The translations under genes and the position numbers were made by a program. The notes under the pieces are model-generated. The model worked only from the letters and a program-made list of their open reading frames with translations, made no database searches and was not told the DNA's origin. From Candidatus Poribacteria bacterium (GTDB lineage: Bacteria > Poribacteria > WGA-4E > WGA-3G), in the NCBI GenBank assembly GCA_022823085.1, contig JAJDXV010000134.1:1-42624 (forward strand): DNA of 42,624 nucleotides, read 5' to 3'. Below are positions 1-8,430 of this stretch, one piece after another; the first letter of the stretch is position 1; the number at the start of each line of letters is the position of its first letter.

Positions 1-2
1 CT

Positions 3-128
3 ATTATCGTTTCTAAGAGTGTTGAGATGGTTAATGCCACGATCGCTTTATTTGCGAGGTTTCGCGTCAATGGAGACGTTTCTGACATCCTAAAAATCGG
101 GCAAACTCAACTCAATATCATTATTTAG
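3..128 (+). CDS. C-terminal fragment of an unidentified protein
   Basis: An open frame enters from the left edge and stops at TAG 126-128, giving about 41 residues with a natural-looking composition (it includes FARFRVNGDVSDILKIGQ). The family is not recognised and the fragment is too short to assign. It is on the same strand as the histidine kinase, with about 200 bp between them. It could also be a chance frame. The rest of 129-254 shows nothing I can name. Confidence 0.33.
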   Translation: MIVSKSVEMVNATIALFARFRVNGDVSDILKIGQTQLNIII

Positions 129-254
129 GCGAAAACCCTCAATACGAAGTGGAACACAGGAGATACGCCTTATAATTCCAAGTCTATTTTACCTTATTTA
201 CCAGAAAAAGTCAATTGATATACCGTTTCGCTAACACAAAATAGATAAATAGAC

Positions 255-283
255 TTGCAATTTCCTTTTAAAGATGATAGTAT
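255..283 (+). promoter_or_regulatory. Candidate sigma70 promoter for the kinase gene
   Basis: TTGCAA at 255-260 and TAGTAT at 278-283 are 17 bp apart, each with four of six consensus bases. The predicted start site is about 35 nt upstream of the GTG start of the kinase gene. It is the best match in the 200-bp gap but is not strong. Confidence 0.35.
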
Positions 284-326
284 TAATTAGGGTGAGGTTT
301 GTGTCCGATTTGTACGGAGGAAGATC

Positions 327-1811
327 GTGTTGTGGTTGAATCGGCAAATTATTCCAAGGTATACGACCACGCGTTTGATATTCGTTTACTTCGTCGTCGG
401 TTTGGGGATGCTGATATTTGGATTTGCCTATTATAACCAGCAAATCTCGCAGCTCAACGCCGATATTGATGCCCAAATAGATATTTTCGCCAATTTGGGT
501 GTCTTACTGCCGAGCGTGAAAGATTTGGAGTTACAACAGAAGTTAAATGACCTCTTCAAACAGGAATCATTCGCTGTAGACAGGGCACGCGCATTTTCTT
601 TTATTATTACAGATACGGAAGGTAATGTCTTAGATACGCGGGGGGTTGACCCGAAATTAGAAGCGAAAATTGATAGTTTAGATATGACTGTCAACGAAAA
701 TGTCGAAAATTCGTTGACAATAGATGAAAGGGATTTGCTGCGATCGACGTTGGCGCGGATGAAAAAAAAGAACCCGCCGAAAGATATTCCTGTTCGCCAA
801 CTCAATGGGTATGTCTATTACGGTGATGCTGCGTCGGATGAAATCGTGCACCTGCCGTTCGTCATCACCGATGCCGATGGTAAACCCCAGAAGTGGCAGA
901 TATGGGGCGATATTGTCACAGCGCGAGACGCAACCACCGAGGAACGTGAACGAGCGGAGATCTTTGTTCAGAACGCACCGGGGTCGTCTCAGATTGAGAC
1001 GACATCAGAAGGATCCGGTTTTTACTTTTATTATGAGAGGAAACCCTACTATGGGTTGGTGGTCCCTTTCATTGTACCGATAATCTTATTAGTGTTTGGT
1101 GCCGTCTGTTTTTTGGTCTATCAACGGATAAAGTCTTATGAACATTCGGCAATTTGGGGAGGTTTAGCTAAGGAGACGGCGCATCAACTCGGAACACCGA
1201 TCTCTTCACTGATCGCATGGACGGAACTCTTGCGTGAACGGAGCAGAGAGAAAAATGATGCAACGCTCGTTGAACTTGCCGAAAGTATGCAAAATGACAT
1301 GGAGCGTTTGCAGAAAACGACGGCACGCTTCGGTATGATAGGCACACAGCCGCCCCTAAATGAAGTGAACTTAGACGCAGTATTTGAAGAAGTCCGAACT
1401 TATTTTGAAAAACGGCTACCACATATCAGCCGTCGCGTTGAAATTCAATTGATACACCGTGAGGTGCCGCCTGTCCTCGCAAACGCACAGTTGTTACATT
1501 GGGTGTTTGAAAACCTGATTCGCAATTCGTTGGATGCTATGGATAAAACAGAAGGATGGATTCAGATTGAACCGACGTGCGATAACCGCTCCAGGAATAT
1601 TGTGATACGGTATGCCGACAATGGATGCGGTATAGACCGCAAAAATCAGCAAAAAATCTTTGAACCGGGGATGTCCACGAAGACACACGGATGGGGGCTC
1701 GGATTAACAGTGGTACAGCGTATTATTCGCGAATATCATCGCGGTGACATCCGCATGGTGAAGACGAGTCCCGAAGGTACGACTTTTGAAATTCGGTTGC
1801 CGGTCGCGTAA
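327..1811 (+). CDS. PorY-like membrane sensor histidine kinase
   Basis: Inner-membrane sensor kinase of 494 aa. TM1 is at about residues 16-37, an extracytoplasmic sensor region follows to about 240, and TM2 is at about 243-267. The kinase core comes next with no clear HAMP domain. The phosphoacceptor is H286 in KETAHQLGTP, the N box is N396/N400, the G1 box is DNGCGI at 431-436 and the G2 box is GWGLGL at 455-460. The KETAHQLGTPISSL and GWGLGL wording is typical of Bacteroidota PorY-type kinases. Start is GTG at 327 with GGAGG at 316-320, six bases away. The next gene encodes a PorX-like regulator, its probable partner. The kinase call is firm. The PorY-like label rests on motif resemblance and context. 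Confidence 0.85.
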   Translation: MLWLNRQIIPRYTTTRLIFVYFVVGLGMLIFGFAYYNQQISQLNADIDAQIDIFANLGVLLPSVKDLELQQKLNDLFKQESFAVDRARAFSFIITDTEGNVLDTRGVDPKLEAKIDSLDMTVNENVENSLTIDERDLLRSTLARMKKKNPPKDIPVRQLNGYVYYGDAASDEIVHLPFVITDADGKPQKWQIWGDIVTARDATTEERERAEIFVQNAPGSSQIETTSEGSGFYFYYERKPYYGLVVPFIVPIILLVFGAVCFLVYQRIKSYEHSAIWGGLAKETAHQLGTPISSLIAWTELLRERSREKNDATLVELAESMQNDMERLQKTTARFGMIGTQPPLNEVNLDAVFEEVRTYFEKRLPHISRRVEIQLIHREVPPVLANAQLLHWVFENLIRNSLDAMDKTEGWIQIEPTCDNRSRNIVIRYADNGCGIDRKNQQKIFEPGMSTKTHGWGLGLTVVQRIIREYHRGDIRMVKTSPEGTTFEIRLPVA

Positions 1812-1913
1812 ATCCGAATTAACATAGGATTATAGAGGAAGCAGAATACCGGTTTTTGTTTTACTTTTCTAATTCAGTTAATTTTGGTGGCGTACCGCGA
1901 CTGAACTGTATGA

Positions 1914-3488
1914 ATGAGTTTTAGTATGTCCCACCACATTTTATGGATTGACGATGAAATAGAGGCGTTACAGCCGCACATTCTTGTCCTACGTGAACGC
2001 GGTTATACCGTCACGCCTGTTACGAACGGCGAGGACGGTGTCGCGCTTCTAACGAACGGCGACACGCAGTATAGTGCCGTCCTACTTGACCAGGTGATGC
2101 CCGGTAAAGATGGAATGGCGACGCTTGATGCAATCCGCATCGTTAACTCACAAATCCCAGTCATTCTTGTCACCCAATCCAGTGATGAACAGTTTGTTGA
2201 AGTCGCTCTCGGCAAGCAGGTAACAGATTTCTTGGTAAAACCGATCGGTGTCGCGCAGATTGTTTCGACGCTCAAACGTGTCCTTGATCAGCAGCAGCTC
2301 ATCGTGGATCAGATCCCGAGCCGGTATACCTCAGATTTCAATGCTATCCGTTCTACGAAGGAGGCAGCACCGGCGTGGCAAGATTGGGTTGATATCTATG
2401 TTAAGTTGTTGCAGTGGGATTTAGTGTCTGATAAATTAGCCGATGGCGGCTTGGAAGAGACGCATCTTGCACAAAAGAAGGAGTGCAATACTGAATTCTC
2501 CGATTTTGTGGAGGCGAATTACCAAAACTGGGTCGCTGGCAGCCCAGATGCCCCGCCGTTATCTGTGAATGTATTAGACCGGCATGTTATCCCACTGCTT
2601 GAAGCCGGAAAATCTGTCTATTTTATTGTGGTTGACTGCTTCCGATTGGATCACTGGCTGGCAGTTGAATCACTCTTATACCCCTATTTTTCTATTGACC
2701 GCCAATATAGTTTTTCGATCTTACCGAGTGCTACGATGTATTCTCGGAACGCACTGTTCAGTGGGTTGTTTCCGCTGGAAATCGCGGAACGCTACCCCGA
2801 GTACTGGCAGGAGGAGTCCGATGGCGATACGAGTACGAATCGCTATGAGCGGCAACTTCTTACGGAACATCTGAAGTGCAGAGGTATCAAACTCAAAACG
2901 AGCCCCCAATATTTCAAGATTTTCGATGTCCGCGGTGGAAATACTTACAAAAAACGCGTCGCTGCGAATACACGTGTCGGTTTGTCAACCTTGGTTGTCA
3001 ACTTTGTTGATATTCTAACACATCAGCGTTCGCAGTCGGATGTACTGCAGCAGCTTGCACCGGACGAGTCTGCTTTTCGGGCACTCGCGCGTTCATGGTT
3101 TTCGCATTCCGTACTTTTTGAGGTTTTGCGGATGGTTGCGGCACAGAACGCGACTGTCGTCCTCACGAGCGACCACGGGTCCGTCTTTTGCAACCGGGCA
3201 ACCCGTGCACGTGGGAATCGGGAGACGACCACCAGCCTCCGGTTCAAAATCGGGACGAACCTCGGCTGCGATGATAGCGAAGCCGTGCACCTCCGTGATC
3301 CAGAGACGTACAAACTTCCCGCGGAAACCGCAAGTAAAAACTATATTCTGGCAAAAGACGATTACTATTTCGTCTATCCAAACGATTTTTATAAATATAA
3401 ACGGCAGTTTCAAGGAGGGTTTCAGCACGGTGGGATTTCGATGGGTGAACTGATAACACCCGTTGTAACACTCACACCGAGGCTCTAA
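1914..3488 (+). CDS. PorX-like response regulator with PglZ-type output domain
   Basis: Protein of 524 aa. The CheY-like receiver occupies about residues 7-125, with acidic pair D13/D14, phosphoacceptor D59, T87 and K109. After a linker, a PglZ domain of the alkaline phosphatase superfamily runs from about 225 to 524. Its metal and nucleophile positions look intact: D241 in VVDCFR, T274 in PSAT, D420/H421 in TSDHGS and H505 in QHGG. This is the architecture of PorX, which in Bacteroidota controls type IX secretion genes and whose PglZ domain is a zinc phosphodiesterase acting on oligonucleotides. ATG 1914 and ATG 1926 are both possible starts and neither has a good Shine-Dalgarno. The gene lies 102 bp after the kinase. 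No secretion components are visible in the window. Confidence 0.87.
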   Translation: MSFSMSHHILWIDDEIEALQPHILVLRERGYTVTPVTNGEDGVALLTNGDTQYSAVLLDQVMPGKDGMATLDAIRIVNSQIPVILVTQSSDEQFVEVALGKQVTDFLVKPIGVAQIVSTLKRVLDQQQLIVDQIPSRYTSDFNAIRSTKEAAPAWQDWVDIYVKLLQWDLVSDKLADGGLEETHLAQKKECNTEFSDFVEANYQNWVAGSPDAPPLSVNVLDRHVIPLLEAGKSVYFIVVDCFRLDHWLAVESLLYPYFSIDRQYSFSILPSATMYSRNALFSGLFPLEIAERYPEYWQEESDGDTSTNRYERQLLTEHLKCRGIKLKTSPQYFKIFDVRGGNTYKKRVAANTRVGLSTLVVNFVDILTHQRSQSDVLQQLAPDESAFRALARSWFSHSVLFEVLRMVAAQNATVVLTSDHGSVFCNRATRARGNRETTTSLRFKIGTNLGCDDSEAVHLRDPETYKLPAETASKNYILAKDDYYFVYPNDFYKYKRQFQGGFQHGGISMGELITPVVTLTPRL

Positions 3489-3590
3489 GACGCAGTTCGC
3501 AAGTTCAGATGAATAGAGATAAATGCTGCCGATTTTGACATGACAATTAACCGTGGTGCCGCTTCAGATAAGGCACAACTGGAGGTAATA

Positions 3591-5174
3591 ATGGAAAAGG
3601 AAATACTTATTTCCGATGATGAGTATGAAACGCGCTGTGGCGTACTTGAGGAGGGGGTGCTGAATGAAATTTATATTGAGCGGAAAGCAGCAACGCAGAC
3701 ATTGGGCAATCTCTATAAGGGCAGAGTCGAAAATGTTTTACCCGGAATGCAAGTGGCTTTCGTCGATATTGGGTTAGACCGCCACGCTTTTTTACATATT
3801 TCTGACATCAAATTTGAGAGTATTAACGGAGATGAGACGGATGATGAAAATTCTAATGGGAACCGGGGTGTGAGTAAGAGTGCCGATACCTTAGATTTAA
3901 AGGCGAAGTTAGGTAAATCGTCACGTGGCGGACGTGGATTCCCGTTTCTTATCAGCGATCTCATTTCAAGGAAAGAAGAACTTCTCGTACAAGTCGGAAA
4001 AGAGCCGATCGGTACAAAGGGGGCGCGCGTCACCAGTAACATAACGCTCCCAGGACGCTATGTCGTTTACATGCCGAATTCCTCTAATATCGGTGTGTCG
4101 CGACGGATTGAGTCTGCCACTGAACGGGACAGGCTACGCAACATGGCGAAGACGATTAAAGCAGATGTTGAGGGCGGTTTCATTATACGGACGGCAGCGG
4201 AGGGCTTAAGCGAATCCGAATTTGCAGCCGAAATCCGCTACCTCATCAAACAGTGGGTTGATGTTTGTGAACGGGCACGACGGAAATCGGCACCTTGCCT
4301 TATCAGCAAAGACCTCAGCTTCACGAATAGGATCGTCCGAGATATGTTGACGAAGGACGTTAAGCAGCTCCTCATCGACTCAAAGAGCGGGTATCAGGAG
4401 ACGATGGATTATGTCTCCTCTGTTATGCCGGACTTGAAACCGAGGGTATCGCTGTATAAAGATGCTGCGCCAACGCTCTTTGAGGCTTATGGCATAGAAC
4501 GCGCACTCAAGGAAGCACTCAGTGAGAAAATATGGCTTAAATGCGGTGGACATATTATCATCCAACAGACCGAAGCCATGGTCTCTATTGATGTTAATAC
4601 CGGACGGTTTGTCGGGAAATCTGACCCAGACAATACCATCCTTAGTGCTAACCTTGAGGCGGTTGAAGAAGTCGTCCGCCAAATTCAGCTCCGCGATCTT
4701 GGCGGTATTATTGTTGTTGATTTCATTGATATGGAAGAGGCATCGCACCGGAAGCGGGTCTTTAAGATGCTACAGGAGGCGCTCCGCAAGGACCGTGCCC
4801 GAACCAACATCCTCCACTTCTCAGACTTAGGTTTGGTTGAGATGACGCGCCAACGTACCCGGCCAAGCCTCTCTACGCTGCTGAAGGAAGAATGCCCTTA
4901 CTGCGATGGACACGGCACAGTGCTTTCTATTGAAACGGTTGTCATTCAGTTACTGCGTGCGATTAAAGCCGCACATAGCCATACGAAGCACTCCAAATTG
5001 CGTGTGATTGCTAACGACTATGTCGTCTCGCATATTAAATCGCAGATGTCGCATAAATTGGCGGAACTTAAGAAGGTGTTGCAGTTGGATTTAACGCTCG
5101 AATCTGACCCCGATCTGCACCTCGAAGATTATCGCATTTTCGTCAGTGACGGTGAAGAGATATTTTTGGATTGA
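3591..5174 (+). CDS. rng: Ribonuclease G/E family endoribonuclease
   Basis: Rne/Rng endoribonuclease, acting in 5S/16S rRNA maturation and mRNA decay in the cytoplasm. The ATG at 3591 (527 aa) is preferred over the upstream ATG at 3540 because GGAGGT lies at 3581-3586. An S1-like RNA-binding domain sits near the N-terminus (LYKGRVENVLPGMQ) and carries a Ser/Gly/Lys-rich insertion of about 50 residues. The RNase E/G core follows, with PIGTKGARVT, the catalytic acidic motifs SIDVNTG and IIVVDFIDM, and the zinc-link CPYC that joins subunits. The protein is close to RNase G in length and lacks the long RNase E tail. Adjacency to rplU-rpmA is a common order in bacteria. Confidence 0.93.
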   Translation: MEKEILISDDEYETRCGVLEEGVLNEIYIERKAATQTLGNLYKGRVENVLPGMQVAFVDIGLDRHAFLHISDIKFESINGDETDDENSNGNRGVSKSADTLDLKAKLGKSSRGGRGFPFLISDLISRKEELLVQVGKEPIGTKGARVTSNITLPGRYVVYMPNSSNIGVSRRIESATERDRLRNMAKTIKADVEGGFIIRTAAEGLSESEFAAEIRYLIKQWVDVCERARRKSAPCLISKDLSFTNRIVRDMLTKDVKQLLIDSKSGYQETMDYVSSVMPDLKPRVSLYKDAAPTLFEAYGIERALKEALSEKIWLKCGGHIIIQQTEAMVSIDVNTGRFVGKSDPDNTILSANLEAVEEVVRQIQLRDLGGIIVVDFIDMEEASHRKRVFKMLQEALRKDRARTNILHFSDLGLVEMTRQRTRPSLSTLLKEECPYCDGHGTVLSIETVVIQLLRAIKAAHSHTKHSKLRVIANDYVVSHIKSQMSHKLAELKKVLQLDLTLESDPDLHLEDYRIFVSDGEEIFLD

Positions 5175-5201
5175 ACCGAAAACGAAATCGTCGTAAACAA
5201 A

Positions 5202-5221
5202 ATGTCAATCTAAGTTGACAT
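5202..5221. promoter_or_regulatory. Inverted repeat overlapping the rplU -35 box
   Basis: ATGTCAA at 5202-5208 and its perfect complement TTGACAT at 5215-5221 are separated by six bases. The right arm contains the -35 hexamer of the rplU promoter. This is a natural place for a repressor or activator to bind, but it could be coincidental because TTGACA itself forms the arm. Confidence 0.4.
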
Positions 5222-5243
5222 TGGGGCGTTTTTGCGGTATAAT
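5215..5243 (+). promoter_or_regulatory. Perfect sigma70 promoter of rplU-rpmA
   Basis: TTGACA at 5215-5220 and TATAAT at 5238-5243 are separated by exactly 17 bp, a full consensus match. The expected start site near 5250 leaves a leader of about 20 nt containing GGAG for rplU. Confidence 0.9.
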
Positions 5244-5270
5244 TTAAGGAGAAAGGAGTGATTTTGAAAA

Positions 5271-5609
5271 ATGTATGCAGTTTTTGCGAGCGGCGGGAAA
5301 CAGCACCGTGTAGAAGTCGGGAATCTGATTGATGTTGAAAAACTCGATGCAGATGTCGGCGAAAGCGTTACATTCCCGTCTGTCTTGGCTGTCGTTGATG
5401 ATGACGGTCAGTTACAAGCCGGCTCGCCTTATCTTGAAAACACGGCTGTTACGGGTGAAGTCGTTCAACAGGCACGCGCGAAAAAGATAGTTGTGTTCAA
5501 ATCGAAACGGCGTAAGGGGTATAAACGTAAATTAGGGCACCGTCAATCATTTACACGGGTGAAAATTACCGCGATTGGTGCGGTGGAGGAAGAATGTAAT
5601 GGCTCATAA
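5271..5609 (+). CDS. rplU: 50S ribosomal protein L21
   Basis: L21 of the large ribosomal subunit, 112 aa, slightly longer than the usual 100-105. It begins [17 protein letters not shown] and carries the basic [13 protein letters not shown] stretch that binds 23S rRNA. The ATG at 5271 follows a GGAG-containing leader. The gene overlaps the start of rpmA by 11 nt in a different frame, so the last residues (EEECNGS) are encoded by DNA that also holds the rpmA Shine-Dalgarno and first codons. The two genes are probably translationally coupled. Confidence 0.97.
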   Translation: MYAVFASGGKQHRVEVGNLIDVEKLDADVGESVTFPSVLAVVDDDGQLQAGSPYLENTAVTGEVVQQARAKKIVVFKSKRRKGYKRKLGHRQSFTRVKITAIGAVEEECNGS

Positions 5610-5865
5610 GAAAGGTGGCGGAAGTACTCGGAACGGACGCGACTCGATCGGTAAACGGCTGGGTGTCAAAAAGTTTTCTGGCAGTTTTGTCACTGCAGGG
5701 AGCATCCTTGCTCGACAGCGCGGGACACACATACATGCCGGGAACAATGTCGGGCTCGGAAACGACTATACACTTTACTCGAAAATTGATGGGTATGTAT
5801 GGTTCGAGCGGAAAGACAAATATCGCCGGAAGGTGAGCGTCTATACGGAGTGTCCTGAATATTAG
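5599..5865 (+). CDS. rpmA: 50S ribosomal protein L27
   Basis: L27, 88 aa, whose N-terminal tail reaches the peptidyl transferase centre. The sequence [16 protein letters not shown] begins directly at the mature tail, so there is no N-terminal extension of the kind processed in Firmicutes. It continues with the conserved [25 protein letters not shown] precedes ATG 5599 and lies inside rplU. The end of the two-gene unit is marked by a strong hairpin about 30 bp downstream. Confidence 0.97.
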   Translation: MAHKKGGGSTRNGRDSIGKRLGVKKFSGSFVTAGSILARQRGTHIHAGNNVGLGNDYTLYSKIDGYVWFERKDKYRRKVSVYTECPEY

Positions 5866-5897
5866 CGCGGGCATCCGCACCGGGAACGAATGACCAG

Positions 5898-5948
5898 AAG
5901 CCTTGCCTTAGGGCGTCGCATCGCGCACCGCCCAAGCGAGGCTTTTTT
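5898..5948 (+). terminator. Rho-independent terminator after rpmA
   Basis: A long stem pairs AAGCCT with AGGCTT at its base and GGGCG with CGCCC near the loop, with a small bulge between, and is followed directly by TTTT. It is well placed to end the rplU-rpmA transcript. Confidence 0.82.
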
Positions 5949-6006
5949 AATCTAAAACACCAATAAGTTCACACACTTTTGATGCGAATTAAATAAGGGA
6001 ACCGAT

Positions 6007-6411
6007 ATGAGATGTGCAATCTGTTTCATTGCGATGACAATGGTACTCGGCTGCGGTGGCGAATTACAACAACTCGCCCTTGAGACGATGCAAAACGCGA
6101 ACGTGGCAATCACGTCCGCGGATGCTGCAGGCGCGCAGGAATCGGCGAGCACATCGTTCTATGCCGCACAGGAGATGTTGGTTACGGCTGAGGACGCTAT
6201 GAATGCCGGCGATGCGGAACGCGCCTATCGAAAGGCACTCCGCGCATATCTCCACGCACGAATCGCAACGGAGACCGCCATCGCACTTGGTGAAGAGGCG
6301 ATCCTTAAAGAAGCACAGGCACAACTGACGCTCAGTGAGGAAAACGTCGCTGAAGTACGCCAGCGGCTTGAGGTCGCGAGAGAAGAATTTGATGCCTTAC
6401 GAAGCGACTAA
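6007..6411 (+). CDS. Small DUF4398-like lipoprotein
   Basis: Predicted 134-aa lipoprotein. The short signal peptide MRCAICFIAMTMVLGC has a lipobox with C16 as the likely lipidated residue. The rest is Ala/Glu-rich helix with the heptad-like A..A...L..AEDAMNAGDAERAYRKAL pattern typical of DUF4398 domains. Such domains usually sit in the periplasm next to OmpA-type anchors. The next gene, 14-32 bp downstream depending on its start, encodes a larger protein of the same kind with an OmpA domain, so the two probably act together in the envelope. AAGGGA lies upstream of ATG 6007. The lipoprotein call is firm. The DUF4398 assignment is by pattern. Confidence 0.75.
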   Translation: MRCAICFIAMTMVLGCGGELQQLALETMQNANVAITSADAAGAQESASTSFYAAQEMLVTAEDAMNAGDAERAYRKALRAYLHARIATETAIALGEEAILKEAQAQLTLSEENVAEVRQRLEVAREEFDALRSD

Positions 6412-6443
6412 GAAAGTTTACCTGTATGTTTGAGGGTGAAGTG

Positions 6444-8093
6444 ATGAAATTCTACGGATGGTTATTTTTCTGTACTTGCCTTGTCGTTTTTGGGTGTGCG
6501 AAGCCAGAGATTAATGAAATTGTGCTTGAGACGCAGTTACAAGACGCGCAGCAGGCGATTAACGATGCAGCGACATCGGAAGCGGAGTCTTTGGTACCAG
6601 AGGAATTCGGACGTGCCGTGAAACTCCTGAGTTTCGCACGTGATTCTTATGAGAAAGGGGACCTCGCGCAAAGTGCGGAGTTCGCATCTCAAGCGGAGTT
6701 GGTCGCACAGATCGCTATTGCGAAAACACGACAACGTCACGCCCGTCAGCAAGCCGTTGATGTCCGGGAACAGATATATCAACAGATCATTACGGCGCAT
6801 GAACACGAACTTGAAATTGCGCGTCTCCATCAGGCGATCACGGAGGTACAACTCGCTCGCGCCCGCAGTGCACGTGATAGCGGTGAAGAACAGCGGACGA
6901 AACTTTCAAAAGAGATCGCTGATTTAGAGACGCAGCTGCGCCAAGCCAAATTGCGCACGCCTATAAGAATCGCCGAGTCGCTTGCGAATATCGCAGCGGA
7001 AATCCACTCCCCTATTACAAGTACCGCAGATTATGAGCGGACCCAAGCGGCGATTGCGTCTGCCTTCGGTCTCATTGAACGGGGCGCATTTACCGAAGCA
7101 GAGGATGCTATCGCTAATGCAGAGACGCTTGCAAACGGGCTTTACCAATTAGCAGCACAAAATCGGCAAGCAGAGGCGGCAGCAGAAATGGACGCTCGGA
7201 TCGAGATTGCGAAAGTAGAGGTCATCCTCCAACGTGCGCAAATCCTCAATGCTGTCCAGCATTCACCGAAACAGTTCCAAGAAGCGAGTACGCAGCTGCA
7301 ACAAGCGAAACAGCGATTTGATGTCGGCCGTTATGAACAGGCGAAGCAGTCGGCTGAACAAGCGCAGCGGGTGGCTGAAGCAGCTGTCGCAACGGCAGAG
7401 ACAAAAGAATATCAGCAACGCGCGCAACAGGAATTAAGCGCGCTGATCGCACGCGCTGAAGAGGCAGTTGAGGGTGTCGGGAAAAAAATTTCGGCACAGG
7501 CGGAGACCCAAGTACCCCAATTGGAACCGCAGCTCTATAAACTCGCTAATTCGGCCTATGAAAAAGCCATATCAGCATTCGCATCTAAGGAATATCAGAC
7601 CGCTATTGATGCCTCTAAAGAGGCGGAAGATTACCTGCAGCGCGCCATTGCAAATGCGGTACAAGTGACATCGGCGAAGTCGGACCTCGTCGCCGCTTCA
7701 AGACGGGTCCCGAAGGTCACCAATGTCATAGAACGGCGCAATAGCGTACTCGTCCGTATTAATGGCAACGTTTTCGCACACGGCAGCACGCAGATTCAGA
7801 AAGAGTTTTTCCGAACCTTTTCCGGACTTGCGAAGGTCCTACGAACAGCGGGATTCGATGCTTATCCGGTCCATATTGAAGTACACACGAGTTCTTTGGG
7901 CACTGCGAACGTATTGAAAAATTTGAGTATGGGACGCGCCGATACAATTAAGAAGTATCTTATTGATGAAGGGCGGGTCGATGCAAACCGGATTACGGCG
8001 GAAGGATTAGGCGAGACGCAACCTATTGCAAGTGAAGGACACGATAAAGAGGAACGAAACCGCAGGATTGATATTATCATCAAAACAAATTAA
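6444..8093 (+). CDS. DUF4398-repeat lipoprotein with C-terminal OmpA domain
   Basis: Lipoprotein of 549 aa if started at ATG 6444, which puts the signal peptide MKFYGWLFFCTCLVVFGC at the N-terminus (C18 lipidated) and has GAGGGTG upstream. ATG 6426 would add six residues in front. Residues about 25-430 are Ala/Glu/Gln-rich helices, apparently several DUF4398-like units (repeated AEQAQRVAEAAVA-type stretches). The last 120 residues form an OmpA-like peptidoglycan-binding domain with NVLKNLSMGRADTIKKYL and the closing GLGETQP...RNRRIDI motif. It probably tethers the outer membrane to peptidoglycan. Confidence 0.87.
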   Translation: MKFYGWLFFCTCLVVFGCAKPEINEIVLETQLQDAQQAINDAATSEAESLVPEEFGRAVKLLSFARDSYEKGDLAQSAEFASQAELVAQIAIAKTRQRHARQQAVDVREQIYQQIITAHEHELEIARLHQAITEVQLARARSARDSGEEQRTKLSKEIADLETQLRQAKLRTPIRIAESLANIAAEIHSPITSTADYERTQAAIASAFGLIERGAFTEAEDAIANAETLANGLYQLAAQNRQAEAAAEMDARIEIAKVEVILQRAQILNAVQHSPKQFQEASTQLQQAKQRFDVGRYEQAKQSAEQAQRVAEAAVATAETKEYQQRAQQELSALIARAEEAVEGVGKKISAQAETQVPQLEPQLYKLANSAYEKAISAFASKEYQTAIDASKEAEDYLQRAIANAVQVTSAKSDLVAASRRVPKVTNVIERRNSVLVRINGNVFAHGSTQIQKEFFRTFSGLAKVLRTAGFDAYPVHIEVHTSSLGTANVLKNLSMGRADTIKKYLIDEGRVDANRITAEGLGETQPIASEGHDKEERNRRIDIIIKTN

Positions 8094-8099
8094 AGTATC

Positions 8100-8408
8100 G
8101 TGCAAAACGTGGACCCTTATGTCGTCAATCAGATCGCAATGAGCCTGTTTGGAGACAGGTATATTATCATTTACGGGAATACGATTCAGTTCCACAACCA
8201 CTGTTACCATGTACGGTGTATCGACACACCGGGCCACGCGTATCAGGGGTTTTACTATTTAGAGGATGCGAACACAGGTTTAGCGATGTTGAGCGATATT
8301 GATTTCGCGCCTCCCGGATCCTATGGCGTAATTTTCGATTCGCAGACCGGCAGTATCGTCGGCCGCGAAACGGTGCCTAACCCGCAAAGAAACGGCGTTG
8401 ATCGATAG
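8100..8408 (+). CDS. Conserved-looking small protein, unknown function
   Basis: A 102-aa frame fills the gap between the OmpA lipoprotein and guaA. It is soluble, has no signal peptide or membrane segment, and is rich in Tyr, His, Gly and Asp (YIIIYGNTIQFHNHCYHV). The family is not recognised. The start is uncertain: GTG 8100 lies seven bases after the preceding stop and ATG 8139 is an alternative, neither with a Shine-Dalgarno. Translational coupling to the upstream gene would explain that. Confidence 0.5.
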   Translation: MQNVDPYVVNQIAMSLFGDRYIIIYGNTIQFHNHCYHVRCIDTPGHAYQGFYYLEDANTGLAMLSDIDFAPPGSYGVIFDSQTGSIVGRETVPNPQRNGVDR

Positions 8409-8430
8409 ATCGTCTGCCGTCTATTGAGAT

